Source: an uncultured Lachnospiraceae bacterium (lineage in GTDB: Bacteria; Bacillota; Clostridia; Lachnospirales; Lachnospiraceae). From it: a stretch of 64,000 bases of DNA. The notes beneath the pieces are model-generated. The model searched no databases and had not been told where the DNA came from. It was given only the letters and a program-made list of their open reading frames with translations. The stretch's first letter is position 1. Every line of letters begins with the position of its first letter. The position numbers were made by a program, and so were the translations under genes. The DNA lies in assembly GCA_910589265.1 (NCBI GenBank), contig CAJUTQ010000003.1, positions 1 to 64,000 of the forward strand, written 5' to 3'. Positions 62,352 through 64,000 of the stretch are shown piece after piece.

Positions 62352-63040
62352 TTGTTTCTCTCCTTATCTTCTCTTTTCATAAAAAATGTTAAACATAAGA
62401 TGATCAATCCCATAGTTGGCAAAAGGAAATATTGGCTTCCAAAAGTCAGAAGGCATAAGAAAGAACACAAAAGCCCTATGAGAGCAGATCTGTGATCAAC
62501 CTCTTCCTCCCACTGATTGATAAACATGACAACAAATAGCGCTGTCATGACAAATTCAATTCCCCTAGTATTAAACTGGATGAGATAACCTAAAATTGCC
62601 CCTAGAGTTGCGCCAAGCACCCAATAAGCCTGATTAAGCAAAGTCACAAAAAACATAAACCATCCCCTGTCTACATCAGGGGGTAATGTCACAGTACAAT
62701 TAATTGAAAAAGATTCGTCACACATTCCATAAATAAGATAAAATTTTTTCCATCCCACATTTTTATATTTGTCCAACATTGAAATACCATAAAATAGATG
62801 TCTAGCATTTACCATTAAGGTAAGACAAAAGGCATAAAGAGGATTAAAAGCCGACAAAAGTAAGTTGACTGTGACAAACTCCATAGAACCTGCAAAAATA
62901 AAAAAACTCATCAGCATGGGATATAGAAAGGAAAATCCCTTACTCCTCATAAAATAGCCATAGGACATCCCAAGAAACAAAAATCCTACAGCAATTGGCA
63001 AGGTATAAGGCAGAGCTGATTGAAATGCCTTTCTTTTCAT
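62348..63040 (-). CDS. azlC: AzlC-family branched-chain amino acid exporter
   Basis: A 230-residue membrane protein with seven predicted helices; the large subunit of the AzlCD exporter. Family motifs include GFLFLGMSYGYF, FAGSMEFVTVNLL, LMVNARHLFYG and the DESFS segment. GGGGGAGTG precedes the ATG. On the other side of its start lies a decayed XRE-cupin regulator, the usual partner of azlCD. Confidence 0.94.
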   Translation of the reverse strand: MKRKAFQSALPYTLPIAVGFLFLGMSYGYFMRSKGFSFLYPMLMSFFIFAGSMEFVTVNLLLSAFNPLYAFCLTLMVNARHLFYGISMLDKYKNVGWKKFYLIYGMCDESFSINCTVTLPPDVDRGWFMFFVTLLNQAYWVLGATLGAILGYLIQFNTRGIEFVMTALFVVMFINQWEEEVDHRSALIGLLCSFLCLLTFGSQYFLLPTMGLIILCLTFFMKREDKERNK

Positions 63041-63083
63041 ATTTATTCACTCCCCCTAATAGTTCATATTTATCGTTTTATAC

Positions 63084-63281
63084 TCTTTCACACTCTGGAA
63101 AATAGCCAATGGACTAAATGTACCTTACACAAAACTAATAGATGGGATGAAAAAGAAAGCAACTATTGTTCGAAAGTCTCCATGTACTGTTCAAACAGAT
63201 GAAACAAAACGTTTCCGTGTTTTCTGTTATTTTAATAGTTCTCCACTTCGTAACTTTGAATTGTTTAAAGAAATTTTGTAA
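63084..63281 (+). pseudogene. Remnant of an XRE-cupin transcriptional regulator
   Basis: Reading frame open from 63063 to a TAA at 63281. It contains TLWKIANGLNVPYTKLI, the last helix of an XRE helix-turn-helix, followed by MKKKATIVRKSP and the RVFCYFNSSPLRNFELFKEIL segment that normally begins the cupin domain. The first helices of the HTH and the whole cupin barrel are gone. Such regulators are commonly encoded divergently from azlC, as here. Not in the usual ORF size range. Confidence 0.65.
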
Positions 63282-63478
63282 AAATAACCGTAAAAATAAA
63301 AAACTTATTACGAATATAAATTCTAGATAAAAAGAAAACCATCTGAAATGAAGTGAACCCCTTTTGTTATTGGGCTGATTATTCCATCTTTTTTTCCTTC
63401 CACTTAGGTATCTCCATTCCTAAACTATTTTCCAGTGCTTTAAGAACTTCATAATTTGTCATAATATGATACTTGAAT
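63282..63478. other. Spacer between the regulator remnant and the DJ-1/PfpI gene
   Basis: 197 A/T-rich bases. A 27-codon open frame on the minus strand (63379-63462) begins at an ATG without a ribosome binding site and may be a further gene fragment. I see no terminator that I can defend. Confidence 0.35.
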
Positions 63479-64000
63479 TTACATCTTTGGCATAGGTGCT
63501 GTATAAAAACCTAATTTATGAAAATTATACCACTCCATAATTTTTCTTTCATTTGCAACATTTAAAGCAAATAAAATCTCCTTTGCAAATTCCAGAGGAG
63601 CAGTTCCATTAGCTGTTATAACATTTCCGTCCCGAACTGCCTGTTTGGCAATGTACTTTGTTTCTCCTTCATAATGACATCCTGCCCATTGCTTTAAATC
63701 ATTTAAGTCATTACTTGTATGATTTACATCATTTAAAATACCAATAGTTCCTAAAAAAGCAGAGGCATCACAAATTCCACCTAATATTCTTCCTTTCTTC
63801 TTACAGTCTTCTACAAGAGTCTTCACCTGCTGTGCATCTTCATCTCTCCATGTCATACCCCCAATTAAGATGAGAGCCTCATAATTATCTGGAGCAGACT
63901 TCATATCATAATCTGGCATAACTCGAAAACCACCCATTGACAGAACATAGTCTTTAGATAAAGAAACCGTTTTTATATCATATTGCCCTTGTCCTAACAT
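63479..64000 (-). CDS. DJ-1/PfpI family protein (partial, N-terminus beyond the window)
   Basis: The C-terminal 173 residues of a glutamine-amidotransferase-like protein. The nucleophile elbow GICDASAFLG carries the family's Cys, with the Ala-Leu-Ile-Leu-Ile-Gly-Gly strand upstream and TANGTAPLEFAKEIL downstream. Family members usually start with a strand and an AxGFEE-type motif, absent here, so the real start lies beyond 64000 and the Met at the edge is internal. Members act as deglycases, chaperones or proteases; the function here is not resolved. Confidence 0.88.
   Translation of the reverse strand: MLGQGQYDIKTVSLSKDYVLSMGGFRVMPDYDMKSAPDNYEALILIGGMTWRDEDAQQVKTLVEDCKKKGRILGGICDASAFLGTIGILNDVNHTSNDLNDLKQWAGCHYEGETKYIAKQAVRDGNVITANGTAPLEFAKEILFALNVANERKIMEWYNFHKLGFYTAPMPKM

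Noticed and set aside
63379..63462. 27-codon minus-strand ORF beside the DJ-1/PfpI gene
   Set aside because: No ribosome binding site and no recognisable family; could be a fragment, but the evidence is too thin to call a gene.

Overview
The window is a low-GC chromosomal segment of an anaerobic, endospore-forming Clostridia-type Firmicute, most likely a Lachnospiraceae relative. The evidence is the gene content: sporulation genes (spmA, spmB, spoIIE, yabP, yabQ, a cotS-like gene, abrB), a rubredoxin-first rubrerythrin beside a Fur/PerR-type regulator, an archaeal/eukaryal-type ProRS under a T-box, and two Bacillus-type housekeeping neighbourhoods. There is no rRNA, CRISPR array or recognisable insertion sequence. 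Four tRNA genes are present.

Layout. 0-9 kb: a 2-hydroxyacid dehydrogenase, a DedA protein, the spore maturation pair spmA-spmB, then two two-component systems; one is an operon of response regulator, ABC ATPase, ABC permease and kinase. 9.3-18 kb: abrB-type regulator, acyl carrier protein, then a leftward series HD protein, Orn/Lys/Arg decarboxylase-like protein, pyk, guanylate kinase-like protein, yaaR, holB, ricT, trmN6, rsmI. This matches the Bacillus yaaO-abrB neighbourhood. 18-34 kb: cell envelope genes (L,D-transpeptidase, GT-C glycosyltransferase, YitT), sfsA, a DUF188 protein, a lactate dehydrogenase-like enzyme, tRNAs, a soluble CZB chemoreceptor, a third two-component system facing two lipoproteins, a MATE exporter and a YCII protein. 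34-48 kb: a GH13 glycosidase behind a perfect palindrome, then ftsH, hpt, tilS, spoIIE, divIC, yabQ, yabP, rqcP and HU in the classical order, a PEGA lipoprotein with a serine-rich linker, and a CotS-like kinase fold protein. 48-56 kb: CCA-adding enzyme, ackA, T-box plus proS, a YtvI-like permease, an RluA-type synthase and a fourth two-component system. 56-64 kb: fur/perR plus rubrerythrin, an Lsa-like ABC-F gene, and a more eroded accessory stretch with a sirtuin remnant, a GNAT gene lacking a good start, small membrane proteins, azlCD with a decayed XRE-cupin regulator beside it, and the end of a DJ-1/PfpI gene.

The most notable non-coding signal is the 5' leader of the ABC-F gene. It has a good sigma-A promoter, a seven-codon leader ORF with a strong ribosome binding site, and segments that can form either an intrinsic terminator or a competing antiterminator. 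This looks like complete ribosome-stalling attenuation of an antibiotic-protection gene. Other regulatory signals are a T-box for proS, a spoIIE promoter with the 22-bp spacer typical of Spo0A-activated sigma-A promoters, and a 22-bp palindrome ahead of the GH13 gene.
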